64,000 bases of DNA from Saprospiraceae bacterium (GCA_018057925.1 JAGPCT010000003.1:1-64000); one strand, 5' to 3'. Shown: positions 32,856-42,548, numbered from the stretch's first letter. Numbers and translations: made by a program. Notes: a model not told the origin generated them from the letters alone.

Positions 32856-34034
32856 ATGAAAGAAGTTTTTATTGTTTCTGTCTCACGCACACCGATTGGA
32901 AGTTTTGGTGGTTCACTTTCGGGCTTTTCAGCTACCGACTTAGGAGCTTCCTCCATTCGCGATGCTTATACCAAGATCAATCTGGATCCTAATACTATAC
33001 AGGAAGTTTTTTATGGTAATGTCGTTCAAGCTAATTTAGGTCAAGCTCCGGCGAGACAAGCGGCTATCAAGGCGGGATTGAATAAGAATGTAATAACCAC
33101 TACGGTCAACAAAGTATGCGCCAGTGGTATGAAATCGGTTGCTCTTGCAGCACAATCCATCCTATTGGGACAAAATGATTTAATCGTCGCCGGTGGCATG
33201 GAATCCATGTCCAATATCCCGTTCTACCTTCCTAACATGCGATGGGGTAGTAAGTACGGTAATGTACAAGCGATAGACGGTCTCCAAAAAGATGGACTTG
33301 AAGATGTTTATAACAGCAAAGCTATGGGCGTCTTTGCCGATGCAACAGCAGAGAAGTACGGTTTTTCACGGGAAGATCAGGATGCTTTTGCCATTCAATC
33401 ATACAAAAGGTCAGCTGAAGCTACTCTTAATGGCAAATTTAAGAGTGAAATTGGATCAATCTCCATTCCACAACGTAAAGGCGAGCCCGTTGTTTTTTCA
33501 GAAGATGAAGAGTATAAGAATGTTTTTTTCGATAAAATCCCCGCACTAAGACCTGCTTTTACCCCCAACGGAACGGTTACAGCCGCTAATGCGAGTACAA
33601 TCAATGACGGTGCATCGACCCTTATTTTGGCTTCGGGCGAGAAGGTGAAAGAACTCGGCTTAACACCACTTGCCAGAATAGTGTCCTTTGCTGATGCTGA
33701 ACACGATCCTGAATGGTTTACTACAGCTCCTGTCGAAGCTGCTCCGGTTGCCTTGCGACGTGCCGGTTTGACCGTAGATCAAATGGATTATTTTGAAGTA
33801 AATGAAGCCTTTGCGGTAGTGGCAATGACCTTTGCCAAGTCTTTTAATATTCCTTATGAAAAGTTAAATGTGTACGGCGGTGGGGTAGCCTTAGGTCATC
33901 CATTAGGCTCTTCCGGAAGCCGAATCTTAGTCACACTAACTTCTGTCCTGAGACAAGAAGGTGGCAAATACGGTCTTGCTGCAATTTGTAATGGCGGAGG
34001 TGGAGCAAGTTCGATGGTTATTGAAGCGCTTTAA
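32856..34034 (+). CDS. Acetyl-CoA acetyltransferase (thiolase)
   Basis: A 392-residue thiolase. The nucleophile Cys88 lies in NKVCASGMKSVALAAQ, His in GGGVALGHPLGSSGSR, and the second Cys in ICNGGGGASSM; all three are intact. The length and GHPLGSSG context favour biosynthetic or degradative acetoacetyl-CoA thiolase over the longer FadA type. It condenses or cleaves acyl-CoA with acetyl-CoA. It has its own promoter and no fatty-acid neighbours, so its exact pathway is open. Confidence 0.93.
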   Translation: MKEVFIVSVSRTPIGSFGGSLSGFSATDLGASSIRDAYTKINLDPNTIQEVFYGNVVQANLGQAPARQAAIKAGLNKNVITTTVNKVCASGMKSVALAAQSILLGQNDLIVAGGMESMSNIPFYLPNMRWGSKYGNVQAIDGLQKDGLEDVYNSKAMGVFADATAEKYGFSREDQDAFAIQSYKRSAEATLNGKFKSEIGSISIPQRKGEPVVFSEDEEYKNVFFDKIPALRPAFTPNGTVTAANASTINDGASTLILASGEKVKELGLTPLARIVSFADAEHDPEWFTTAPVEAAPVALRRAGLTVDQMDYFEVNEAFAVVAMTFAKSFNIPYEKLNVYGGGVALGHPLGSSGSRILVTLTSVLRQEGGKYGLAAICNGGGGASSMVIEAL

Positions 34035-34149
34035 TAACGTTTGAGTTTAAGATTAGAATATACTTTTCCCCATCATTCTTGCAATTTAGCCTGAAAGGAT
34101 GCGTTATTAGTAAAAGCTTCCTATTATACACATTATTAATTATATTAAT

Positions 34150-34611
34150 ATGATATTTTACCGGTTTGTTCTAGCTATTTTTATTTTTATTGCATGGAGT
34201 TCTTGCAATCTTCCAAATAAAAAAGGTAAAGAAGGTAGTCAACTACCTGTCGTCACGACCCGCGATACCGTTATTCCCGATGGGCACAATAGTCGAAACT
34301 CGATTGATTGGGTAGGGACGTATGAAGGAATTCTTCCGTGTGCTGATTGTGAAGGCATCAAGACTGTTATTGTCCTCAATAATGACCTGACTTTTTCTCG
34401 AACGAATACGTACCTTAAAAATGGAAAAGAAGATAGTTTTGACGAGAAAGGGAATATTGAATGGAATGCAAGCGGGAATAAAATAACATTAATATCGGAC
34501 AATGAGCGTTTCCAATTTCAAGTCGGCGAGAATAAATTGTTTGCTTTAGATATGGACGGTAATCGGATTAAAGGTGTTTTGGCAGAACATTACATTTTGA
34601 CTAAGCGGTAA
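34150..34611 (+). CDS. NlpE-like lipoprotein
   Basis: A 153-residue lipoprotein (signal FIAWSSCNLPNK, Cys19). The NlpE N-terminal domain is clear: WVGTYEGILPCADCEGIKTV with the CxxC at residues 64-67, then strands such as FSRTNTYLKNGKEDSFDEKG and ENKLFALDMDGNRI. In E. coli NlpE signals envelope and copper stress through Cpx. Bacteroidota copies have only this N-terminal domain and no Cpx partner is known, so the role is inferred. It converges on dnaA. Confidence 0.85.
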   Translation: MIFYRFVLAIFIFIAWSSCNLPNKKGKEGSQLPVVTTRDTVIPDGHNSRNSIDWVGTYEGILPCADCEGIKTVIVLNNDLTFSRTNTYLKNGKEDSFDEKGNIEWNASGNKITLISDNERFQFQVGENKLFALDMDGNRIKGVLAEHYILTKR

Positions 34612-34674
34612 TTTTAGTAATTTATGAAATTTTGGATGATAAGTTGTGTTGTATTCGGATAAATAAACGTCAGG

Positions 34675-36069
34675 TTATACACTCAAATTCATTCTCACCT
34701 TTCTTTCTAAATCTTCTACAGTACTTTTGAAGGTTATATCCGTATCCATCATATCTTGTACTGCTTTACATGAATAGATGACAGTAGTGTGGTCTTTGCC
34801 ACCAAAACTTTCTCCTATTTTTTTCAAAGATTTATCGGTGAAGTTTTTAGCCAAATACATCGATAGTTGTCGGGCAATCACAATGGAGCGTTTGCGGCTT
34901 GTACCGTTTAATTTGTCTGAAGATATGTGGAAATGATCGGCTACAAGCGACTGGATATTTTCTACGGTCACTTCACTATTGAGTTGATCGACAAATTTAT
35001 AGATGATCTCTTTTGCAAGGTTGATATCGACATCTCTGTTGTTGAGATTGGATGCAAATGCAAGTGATATCAGCATCCCTTCAAGTTCACGAATATTAGA
35101 TTGAATGTTGTAGCAAATAAATTCTAGGACATCTTCCGGTACGTTGAACCCTTCTGATTCAATTTTGGCTTCTGCTATGGCAATGCGGGTTTCAAAGTCG
35201 GGCATTTCCATTTCGGCAGTAAGTCCCCATTTGAATCTGGAAATCAATCTCTTTTCCATTTTCTCCATATCTTTTGGAGGTCGATCGGAGGTGATAACTA
35301 TTTGTTTTTGATTTTGGTGCAATTCATTGAAGATAAAGAAAAAGGCTTCTTGTGTCTTGGGCTTCTCGCTTAAAAATTGAATATCATCTACTATTAGAAC
35401 GTCCAATGAATTGTACAATAAGGACAAATCAGCAATGGTTCCCGTCTTAAAGGCATAAACGATCTGATTGGTCAGTTTTTCACAAGTGACGTACTTGACA
35501 CGTTTTGAAGGGTGTAGTGATTGTATTTCGTTTCCGATGGCATGAGCAAGGTGGGTTTTGCCCAGTCCAGTCCCACCATAAAGAAACAATGGATTGAAAG
35601 AAGTGTCGCCTGGCCTTTTGGAAATAGCCAATCCGGCAGTTCTAGCCATCTTATTACATTCTCCTTCGACCATGTTTTCGAAGGTAAATCGAACACTTAA
35701 CTCACTTTCAAATGCAGTCTTTTTTATGCCCGGAATGATAAATGGGTTTTTTATCTTGTGAATGGCTACCTCTTCTATATTTGAAGTAGGCATGGATGAA
35801 GAAGAATCGTGTGCCTTTCCAACCGGAATTTCATATTCCAACTTCCCTTCCGAACCAATGGATGATTTTATTGCCTTTTTTAATATGCCGATAAACTGGT
35901 CTTCCAGCATCTCATAGATATATTGGTTGGGAACCTGAATTGTAAGAACTTTATTGATGCATTTAATGGGAACAATAGGTTGAAACCATGTCTTAAATCC
36001 TTGTTCAGACACATGATCTCTTATTAGAGTCAAGCAGTTGTTCCAAATCTTTGCGTGGTCAGCAATCAT
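34675..36069 (-). CDS. dnaA: Chromosomal replication initiator protein
   Basis: A 464-residue DnaA. Domain I is at about 1-85, a short linker follows, and the AAA+ domain has Walker A GGTGLGKT (165-172) and Walker B LIVDDIQFLSEK. The C-terminal DNA-binding domain ends with the DnaA-box reader GGKDHTTVIYSCKAV. It opens the origin and loads the replicative helicase. The 356-base spacer upstream shows no TTATCCACA-type boxes by eye, so the origin is probably not immediately upstream. dnaN and the usual partners are not adjacent. Confidence 0.97.
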   Translation of the reverse strand: MIADHAKIWNNCLTLIRDHVSEQGFKTWFQPIVPIKCINKVLTIQVPNQYIYEMLEDQFIGILKKAIKSSIGSEGKLEYEIPVGKAHDSSSSMPTSNIEEVAIHKIKNPFIIPGIKKTAFESELSVRFTFENMVEGECNKMARTAGLAISKRPGDTSFNPLFLYGGTGLGKTHLAHAIGNEIQSLHPSKRVKYVTCEKLTNQIVYAFKTGTIADLSLLYNSLDVLIVDDIQFLSEKPKTQEAFFFIFNELHQNQKQIVITSDRPPKDMEKMEKRLISRFKWGLTAEMEMPDFETRIAIAEAKIESEGFNVPEDVLEFICYNIQSNIRELEGMLISLAFASNLNNRDVDINLAKEIIYKFVDQLNSEVTVENIQSLVADHFHISSDKLNGTSRKRSIVIARQLSMYLAKNFTDKSLKKIGESFGGKDHTTVIYSCKAVQDMMDTDITFKSTVEDLERKVRMNLSV

Positions 36070-36425
36070 TTATTCTCAAATGTTCAATAATTCATTGTAT
36101 TTGCAATAAGAGTACTATTAATACTATATTGCAGGCGTAGTTCTACTGTATTTCTTAATTTAAGATTTATATCGGGACGGGCGACAAATATCCATAAAGT
36201 TTGACGGTTTACAAACTAATTGAGGATTATTTATGCGATATTTTTTACATTTTATTATTTGTTATATATAACCTTTTTGAATAAGTAATTTTTCTGTTCG
36301 CTTGTTTAAAGCCACCATTGAGGATTGATGCTGTTTTCAAAATTTTTCATTACTTTTATCTATTTAATTGATGATACTACTGTTTTGACTTCAGAATAAG
36401 GTATGAATATTTTAAGAATATATAT
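36070..36425. other. Divergent spacer between dnaA and the aminotransferase gene
   Basis: About 356 AT-rich bases. I looked for TTATCCACA-like boxes in both directions and found none convincing, and no clear promoter with both elements. Confidence 0.5.
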
Positions 36426-37562
36426 ATGATTGACAAATTAGCAGGATATGGCGCTTCTATTTTCAGCACGATGACAGCGATGGCTATTGAGCACAATGCC
36501 ATAAATCTTGCACAGGGATTTCCGGATTTTCCGGTCGATCCAAAGCTGATTGAGGCGGTTGATGATGCGATGAAAGCAGGGTATAATCAATATGCCCGTC
36601 CAATTGGTGCTCCTTCATTACATACTGAAATTGAAGCCATCATACGAAACCATTATCATCGAGATATTTGTAGTGACCAAGAGTTAACAGTATATCCGGG
36701 CGCTTCTACGGCAATTTACATTGCAATACAGGCAGTCATCAATCCGGGTGATGAAGTCATTATCTTTGAACCGGCTTATGAATGTTATGCACCATCTATT
36801 GAGATTTATGGTGGTTTAATAAAGTCTTTTCGGCTCAGGCCGCCTGATTTTGGTATTGATTGGGAGGAAGTAAAATGTTTGTTTTCTGACAAAACACGCT
36901 TAATTATTTTCAATAATCCTCATAATCCTACAGCTTCGACATGGCGACATGACGATTTTATAGCCCTGGGCAAATTAGTAGAAGGTTCCGACTGCTATAT
37001 TATGTCAGATGAAGTATATGAATTTATTGACTTCTCTGAAGGTGGGCACTTATCGATACATGCTTATGAAAATCTGTGGGACAAAGCCATTGTTATTTCA
37101 AGTTTTGGAAAGTCTCTCCATGTGACAGGATGGCGTATGGGATATTGTATTGCCCCACCTGAAGTTACTGATATCATGCGAAAGATCAACCAATTTTCTG
37201 TTTTTTGTGGGAATCATGCTATGCAGGTGGGTATTGCTTCATATCTCAAAAATGATTTTGATGCCGCTGCCACGTGTCAACTGTTCTTAGAGAAAAGGAA
37301 TTTAGTAATAAATAGATTGAAAGATAGCAAGTGGAGAACTATGCCATGTAATGGAACGTACTTCATCATGTTGGATTACAGTGGGATTTCGGATATGCCT
37401 TCTTTAGAATTTGCTATGTGGATGGTGCGAGAGCATGGTGTTGCCCTGATTCCTTGTGGTCCGTTTTATTCAGATGGATATGATCCAAAGTTGGTGAGAT
37501 TGTGTTTTGCTAAGAAGGAAGAAACATTAAATAAAGCATTGGATATATTATGCAAAATTTAA
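36426..37562 (+). CDS. PLP-dependent aminotransferase (methionine/glutamine-type)
   Basis: A 378-residue fold type I aminotransferase. The N-terminal INLAQGFPDFPVDPK, the NPHNPTAS region, the YIMSDEVYEF region and the PLP lysine (Lys229 in SSFGKSLHVTGWR) all match the kynurenine/glutamine aminotransferase and YbdL-like branch. Members of this branch transfer amino groups to the methionine keto acid, among others. Its last 13 bases overlap the omega-amidase gene, which supports a glutamine transaminase role: the co-product alpha-ketoglutaramate would be the amidase substrate. The substrate is inferred. Confidence 0.9.
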   Translation: MIDKLAGYGASIFSTMTAMAIEHNAINLAQGFPDFPVDPKLIEAVDDAMKAGYNQYARPIGAPSLHTEIEAIIRNHYHRDICSDQELTVYPGASTAIYIAIQAVINPGDEVIIFEPAYECYAPSIEIYGGLIKSFRLRPPDFGIDWEEVKCLFSDKTRLIIFNNPHNPTASTWRHDDFIALGKLVEGSDCYIMSDEVYEFIDFSEGGHLSIHAYENLWDKAIVISSFGKSLHVTGWRMGYCIAPPEVTDIMRKINQFSVFCGNHAMQVGIASYLKNDFDAAATCQLFLEKRNLVINRLKDSKWRTMPCNGTYFIMLDYSGISDMPSLEFAMWMVREHGVALIPCGPFYSDGYDPKLVRLCFAKKEETLNKALDILCKI

Positions 37563-38329
37563 AAGTTAACTTGGTACAGCTTGATATTATCTGGGAGGAT
37601 AGTGAAGCTAATTTGAAAAAGCTGGATGGAATAATGGATGATATTCATGGTTCAGACTTGATTATCCTGCCGGAGATGTTCAATACCGGATTTAGTATGA
37701 ATCCACAGCATGTTGCGCAGCCGGAGAAAGGTGATGCTGTTCAATGGTTGATCCAGCGCTCTGCGGTTATGGCAACTACTATTGTTGCATCTGTTGCTAT
37801 AGAAGAACATGGCAATTACTTCAACCGTTGTTATGTAGCTTCTTATGGCAAAATTATTGCACGCTATGACAAAAGAAATTGCTTTACGCTCGCTCACGAA
37901 GACAAGTTTTATCAATCCGGCGACCAACACGTTGTTTTTCAAATTAAAGAATGGAAGATCAAGCCTTTGATTTGTTATGACCTGAGATTTCCGCTATGGT
38001 GTTACAATCACGAAGATGCGGATATACTCTTGTTTGTCGCTAATTGGCCAGAGTCGCGGATATCACATTGGGATGCATTATTACAGGTTCGGGCTATTGA
38101 GAATCAAGCCTTTGTTATTGGTGTCAATAGAGTAGGGTTGGATGGGAACAATGATCGTTACAATGGTCATTCATCCGTCATTACTCCTTATGGCAATTAT
38201 CAATTAGGTCCACTCGCAGAGAGTGGTGTATTTGGAACTCAGATTGATAGAGAAGAGATTGTACGTTACCGGAAAATGTTTAATCTACTTGCCGAAGAAA
38301 GGGCGAAGTCCGGTAATGACACGAAATAA
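37550..38329 (+). CDS. Nitrilase-family omega-amidase (YafV type)
   Basis: A 259-residue nitrilase fold. The catalytic triad is Glu42 (IILPEMFNTGF), Lys108 (YDKRNCFTL) and Cys142 (PLICYDLRFP). The short length, the HEDKFYQSGD segment and the overlap with an aminotransferase gene match omega-amidases such as YafV/Nit2, which hydrolyse alpha-ketoglutaramate to alpha-ketoglutarate and ammonia. It probably drives the upstream transamination. The start ATG is inside the previous gene, so the two are translationally coupled. Confidence 0.9.
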   Translation: MQNLKVNLVQLDIIWEDSEANLKKLDGIMDDIHGSDLIILPEMFNTGFSMNPQHVAQPEKGDAVQWLIQRSAVMATTIVASVAIEEHGNYFNRCYVASYGKIIARYDKRNCFTLAHEDKFYQSGDQHVVFQIKEWKIKPLICYDLRFPLWCYNHEDADILLFVANWPESRISHWDALLQVRAIENQAFVIGVNRVGLDGNNDRYNGHSSVITPYGNYQLGPLAESGVFGTQIDREEIVRYRKMFNLLAEERAKSGNDTK

Positions 38330-38710
38330 TTTGATTAATATTGAGACAAGGTAGGAATGCGTCAAATTACCTTTGAGGGCTATTGTGTTGGATTTAATTT
38401 AAACTAAAAATTTTTGTTAATATTATAAATATAACAAAAATAACCTCAAAATGAACAAAATTACTTAAAAAAATAACAAAATGTATATTTTTTACAGATA
38501 AAGAAGTACCTTGTCTTCTGAAATATTACATTATAATTATCATTTCAAGAATTTGTATAGATAGTTACATTGGTGATATTCAGGAAAGTTGTAAGGAATC
38601 ATAGATTTTGAAAGACTTATCCTTGAAATAAACGACATTATTTATGATTGTATAATGATGCAATAATAATGATGTCATATTACACACCACCTTAGTAATA
38701 AAAGAAAGAT
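38330..38710. other. AT-rich spacer
   Basis: 381 bases without a gene. It holds several AACAAAA-type words and one weak inverted repeat (TTGTTA with TAACAA) near 38415-38440. The promoter of the LytTR gene must be here but I cannot identify it. Confidence 0.45.
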
Positions 38711-39481
38711 TTGAAAGACCTAACAATAATTGCCACAAGATCTGATTTTACAGATTTAGTTAAGAATTCTTTATCCCGGAAAGTTATAGAGAATATTAAT
38801 GTTTATCATTCATATAAAGATTTTGAGAATAGGATTTTACTCAAAAAGCTGGAAGTTGTCCTTGTCTTAGTTGATGGAAACCATGAATTAATAAATAAGG
38901 TTGTAAAAATAGTCAAGAACTTATCTTTAAAAATTCCTTTTATTTTTTGCATCAAAAACACCAAAAATAAAATTGTTCCAGAAATAATAAAATATTTCCC
39001 TAATAATATCATATCTTATCCATCTGATATTGACCAGTTATTTTTTCTTATTACTTTGAAGAAGAATATTCTTTTGAATATGATGGATCAAGGCAAGAAT
39101 ATTGTATCTGATAATCAGCAAATTGTGACAAATACCTCAACGTGGGAAAACCAACGCATTGAAAATGATTATTATACTTTTGTGAAAAGTGGTACAAATA
39201 TTTTTAAAATTCAATTTGGTGAATTGCTTTACATACAAAGCGAACATGTATATATTATATTGAACAGTGGTAATAAAAAAGTCCCTATCAGAGCAAAATT
39301 AGATGATATCGAAAATCATTTACCTAAAAGAAAGTTTCAACGAATACACCAAAGATACATCGTCAATATTGATCATATCACAAAAGTTAATTCGGAAGTT
39401 GTTTATATTCAAGACATTGAATTGCCGCTATCTAGTAAGTATAAAAGAATACTTTTGGATAAAATGGATATCTTTAATTAA
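38711..39481 (+). CDS. LytTR DNA-binding regulator with degenerate receiver-like domain
   Basis: A 256-residue protein starting at TTG (KDLTIIATRSDFTDLVK). Residues about 1-120 have receiver-like alternation (VVLVLVDGNHELI, PFIFCIKNTK, NIISYPSDIDQL), but the acidic pair at the first strand and the usual Lys of the last strand are missing. Residues about 155-255 are LytTR (YYTFVKSGTNIFKIQFGELL, LYIQSEHVYIIL, RIHQRYIVNIDHITKV). It binds DNA and probably regulates transcription without classical phosphorylation. No histidine kinase gene is adjacent. It has more A/T at the third codon position than its neighbours. Confidence 0.8.
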   Translation: MKDLTIIATRSDFTDLVKNSLSRKVIENINVYHSYKDFENRILLKKLEVVLVLVDGNHELINKVVKIVKNLSLKIPFIFCIKNTKNKIVPEIIKYFPNNIISYPSDIDQLFFLITLKKNILLNMMDQGKNIVSDNQQIVTNTSTWENQRIENDYYTFVKSGTNIFKIQFGELLYIQSEHVYIILNSGNKKVPIRAKLDDIENHLPKRKFQRIHQRYIVNIDHITKVNSEVVYIQDIELPLSSKYKRILLDKMDIFN

Positions 39482-39691
39482 CAGTTTTTATTTTTCCTTT
39501 TAAATAGATTCATTTTTTGCCTATACTATGAATTTAGGTTAATTTATTTTTTGCTAACTCAATAATAACATTGATTCTTTGCTTTTTTAGACTTTTTTAT
39601 CTTGCAATTACTTTGCGACTTTTGAACCAATTTGCGCTAATTTTCATTAATTAATACAGAATTAATTTTTGTACATTATCTAATAGTCAAT

Positions 39692-40111
39692 ATGATAAAA
39701 TTCCTTCTTAAAATAGCTATTCCGATTATTATCGGCCTTTTGATTTATAATTACTTTTTTGGTACGCAAGAAGAAAAGGAAACATCCAAGGTCGTTTTTA
39801 ATAAAACCAAAGACCTTACTGTCAGCGTATATGACCTTTTGAAAGCTGAAAAAAATAAGTTTGACGAAGGCAAGTATGATAAAGCAATGGATAAATTGAA
39901 CGATGTATATGACGCCGTTAAAAATAATGGCGATAATTACACGGATGCGCAAAAATCTGAATTCAAAGAACTTGAAGCAGAAAAGGAAAAGCTTCAGAAT
40001 GAAATAAATCAGACGAAAAAACTTAAAAAAGAAGAAGCCGATAAGAAAAGTGAATCTATTGATGAAAAATTGAGACTATTGGTCGAAAAAACTTCTAAGC
40101 TTTTTGGTTAA
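39692..40111 (+). CDS. Small membrane-anchored helical protein
   Basis: A 139-residue protein with an N-terminal membrane helix (LLKIAIPIIIGLLIYNYFFG) and an entirely helical, charged remainder (DLLKAEKNKFDEGKYDKAMD, ELEAEKEKLQNEINQTKKLK). The helix is the only hydrophobic part. It is probably anchored in the inner membrane with the coil in one compartment. I recognise no named family. The preceding spacer (39482-39691) is AT-rich and has no gene. Confidence 0.65.
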   Translation: MIKFLLKIAIPIIIGLLIYNYFFGTQEEKETSKVVFNKTKDLTVSVYDLLKAEKNKFDEGKYDKAMDKLNDVYDAVKNNGDNYTDAQKSEFKELEAEKEKLQNEINQTKKLKKEEADKKSESIDEKLRLLVEKTSKLFG

Positions 40112-40159
40112 TAAGGATTTAACTGTTTTTTTTACAAAGGTCAAATATTTGCTTTTCAT

Positions 40160-40203
40160 TTTGATATCCATCGTTATGGATACCGATATCTTTGTTATCT
40201 TTG
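40160..40203 (+). promoter_or_regulatory. Promoter region of the M20 peptidase gene with two overlapping -7 boxes
   Basis: TATCTTTG occurs twice nine bases apart (40187-40194 and 40196-40203). The first has TTTG at 40160-40163 with 23 bases between. The coding ATG is 26 bases after the second. Confidence 0.55.
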
Positions 40204-40228
40204 CGCACTTTAATTAAAATTCTATACT

Positions 40229-41623
40229 ATGAGTACTCTTGAATATATTGAAGCTAATCGAGAACGCTTCTTAGACGAATTAGTCCAATGGCTCAGAATT
40301 CCTTCAATCAGTTCTGATCCCAATTCAAAAGAGAACATGGTGAAGGCGGCTGAGTATCTTAAACAGCGATTTGTTGAACAAGGAGTGGATAAGGCTGAAA
40401 TATATCCAACAGCCGGTCACCCAATAGTTTATGCAGAAAAGATTTCAGATCCATCCAAGCCAACCGTGCTCGTATATGGTCATTATGATGTGCAACCACC
40501 CGATCCTCTAGATTTGTGGACGTCTCCACCTTTTGAACCAATTATTAAACCGACAGATGAACATCCGGATGGCGCAATCTTTGCTCGCGGATCATGTGAT
40601 GACAAAGGACAAGTGTATATGCATGTCAAAGCCTTTGAAATGATGTCCCATGAGAATAATTTTCCTTGCAACCTGAAGTTTATGATAGAGGGAGAAGAAG
40701 AAGTTGGGTCAGTCAACCTTGGAAAGTTCTGTGAAGATCACAAAGACATGCTTCGCTCGGATGTTATTTTGATTTCTGATACCAGCATTATCGATAATAA
40801 TACGCCTTCTATTTCTACCGGATTGAGAGGTTTGTCGTATGTAGAAGTCGAAGTGACCGGACCAAATAGAGACCTTCATTCCGGTGTATATGGTGGGGCA
40901 GTAGCCAATCCAATCAATATTTTAGCAAAAATGATTGCCTCCATGCACGATGAAAATAACCACATCACTATTCCCGGATTTTATGACAAAGTACAAGAGC
41001 TGTCTCAAGAAGAACGTACAGCTATGGCAAAAGCTCCATTCTCCTTGGAAAATTATGAAAAGGATTTAGATATCAATTCTGTATATGGTGAAAAAGGTTA
41101 TTCTACCTTAGAAAGAGCCTCTATCCGCCCAACACTCGATGTCAATGGAATATGGGGCGGCTATACCGGTGCAGGTGCTAAAACAGTACTTCCTTCTAAG
41201 GCTTTTGCCAAAATAAGCCTGAGACTTGTACCAAACCAAACTTCTGATGAAGCTACACGCCTGTTTACAGAGTATTTTAACTCGATAGCTCCTCAAGGTG
41301 TTAAAGTGAAAGTAACGCCCCATCATGGTGGTGAACCTGTTGTGACACCTACTGATTCGGTAGAGTACAAGGCAGCGGCTTTGGCGATGCAAGATACATT
41401 TGGTAAAGAACCCATTCCACAGCGTGGAGGAGGAAGTATTCCGATTGTTGCTCTGTTTGAATCTGTTTTGGGCGTAAAATCTGTTTTAATGGGATTTGGA
41501 TTGGATTCTGACGACATCCATTCTCCAAATGAGCACTATGGCGTGTTTAACTTCTTTAGAGGTATTGAGACCATTCTTCGCTTCTATCCGCATTACGCCG
41601 AATTGAAAAAAATAAGTATTTAA
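40229..41623 (+). CDS. M20-family dipeptidase (carnosinase type)
   Basis: A 464-residue di-zinc peptidase. The first metal site lies in VLVYGHYDVQPPDPLDLW, the second in FARGSCDDKGQVYMHVKAFE, and the catalytic Glu pair in MIEGEEEVGS. A long dimerisation domain starts near LRGLSYVEVEVTGPNRDLHS and the C-terminal His region is MGFGLDSDDIHSPNEHY. The subfamily is the CNDP/peptidase T-like group hydrolysing dipeptides in the cytoplasm, as there is no signal peptide. A promoter with doubled -7 boxes lies upstream. Confidence 0.9.
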   Translation: MSTLEYIEANRERFLDELVQWLRIPSISSDPNSKENMVKAAEYLKQRFVEQGVDKAEIYPTAGHPIVYAEKISDPSKPTVLVYGHYDVQPPDPLDLWTSPPFEPIIKPTDEHPDGAIFARGSCDDKGQVYMHVKAFEMMSHENNFPCNLKFMIEGEEEVGSVNLGKFCEDHKDMLRSDVILISDTSIIDNNTPSISTGLRGLSYVEVEVTGPNRDLHSGVYGGAVANPINILAKMIASMHDENNHITIPGFYDKVQELSQEERTAMAKAPFSLENYEKDLDINSVYGEKGYSTLERASIRPTLDVNGIWGGYTGAGAKTVLPSKAFAKISLRLVPNQTSDEATRLFTEYFNSIAPQGVKVKVTPHHGGEPVVTPTDSVEYKAAALAMQDTFGKEPIPQRGGGSIPIVALFESVLGVKSVLMGFGLDSDDIHSPNEHYGVFNFFRGIETILRFYPHYAELKKISI

Positions 41624-41666
41624 TAACTAATTCATATTTAATAACTAAACCAATAATTTCAAAACG

Positions 41667-42386
41667 ATGATTAACAACTTGAAGTTCGTTTTGGCAATGG
41701 GGATTTTGTTGACTTTTTGCAGCTCCTCTGCATTAGCTCAAAACAAAAAATCTACTCCAAAAGAAAAACAATCTAAAACTAACGAAACAAATAAAACGCA
41801 AATGGATTCACTTAGCTATGGTCTCGGTATTTTGCTTGGACAAAATCTAAAACAATTGGAAATTGAAAATATCGATGCCGCAACACTTTCCATGGCAATA
41901 GATGATCTTTTGAAAGGTCGCGACTTGAAGATGACTCCTGAACAAGCCAACATGCTTGTTAGTAACCAGATGGCTGCAGCAGCAGAGAAGAAAGCCGGTC
42001 CCGCTATCGAAGAAGGACGTAAGTTTCTCGCCGAAAATGGCAAAAAACCAGGTGTTATCACTACTGCAAGCGGTCTTCAATACGAAGTTTTGACGGCTGG
42101 AACAGGTGAAACACCTAAGTTATCTGACAAAGTAACAACACACTACAAAGGTACACTCATCAATGGTAAGCAATTTGATAGTTCGTATGACAGAGGTGAA
42201 CCCGCTACATTCCCGGTAAACGGAGTTATCAAAGGATGGACTGAAGCTTTGCAGTTGATGAAAGTGGGCGATAAGTGGAAACTGTTTATTCCTTATGACC
42301 TTGCTTATGGCGAGCGCGGTGCAGGACGTGACATTCCTCCTTATTCTACACTTATCTTTGAAATTGAATTATTGAAAGTAAATTAA
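41667..42386 (+). CDS. FKBP-type peptidyl-prolyl isomerase (FkpA/Mip type)
   Basis: A 239-residue exported isomerase. A signal peptide ends at SALAQ. A helical dimerisation domain at about 45-125 (DSLSYGLGILLGQNLKQLEI, MTPEQANMLVSNQMAAAAEK) precedes the FKBP domain from 140 (VTTHYKGTLINGKQFDSSYD, FPVNGVIKGWTEALQLMKVG, YDLAYGERGAGRDIPPYSTL). This is the layout of FkpA and Mip, which assist periplasmic folding. A terminator follows at 42508. Confidence 0.93.
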   Translation: MINNLKFVLAMGILLTFCSSSALAQNKKSTPKEKQSKTNETNKTQMDSLSYGLGILLGQNLKQLEIENIDAATLSMAIDDLLKGRDLKMTPEQANMLVSNQMAAAAEKKAGPAIEEGRKFLAENGKKPGVITTASGLQYEVLTAGTGETPKLSDKVTTHYKGTLINGKQFDSSYDRGEPATFPVNGVIKGWTEALQLMKVGDKWKLFIPYDLAYGERGAGRDIPPYSTLIFEIELLKVN

Positions 42387-42507
42387 TTGCTTTTCCGTGA
42401 TGTTGAAAAAAATTAATTTGGGAAAAATCAATTTACCCTGTTGTCAAATGGGGGTAAACTTTCCAGAGCCATCATTGCGGTAATAAGTTATTTTTCTATA
42501 ACGATAA

Positions 42508-42542
42508 AGCCGGAATATGCCTTTGGTTATTCCGGTTTTTTA
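42508..42542 (+). terminator. Terminator of the FKBP gene
   Basis: CCGGAATA (42510-42517) and TATTCCGG (42528-42535) form an 8-pair stem followed by TTTTTTA. Confidence 0.75.
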
Positions 42543-42548
42543 TTTTTA

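Noticed and set aside
36070-36425. Replication origin beside dnaA
   Set aside because: No convincing DnaA boxes were seen in either orientation.
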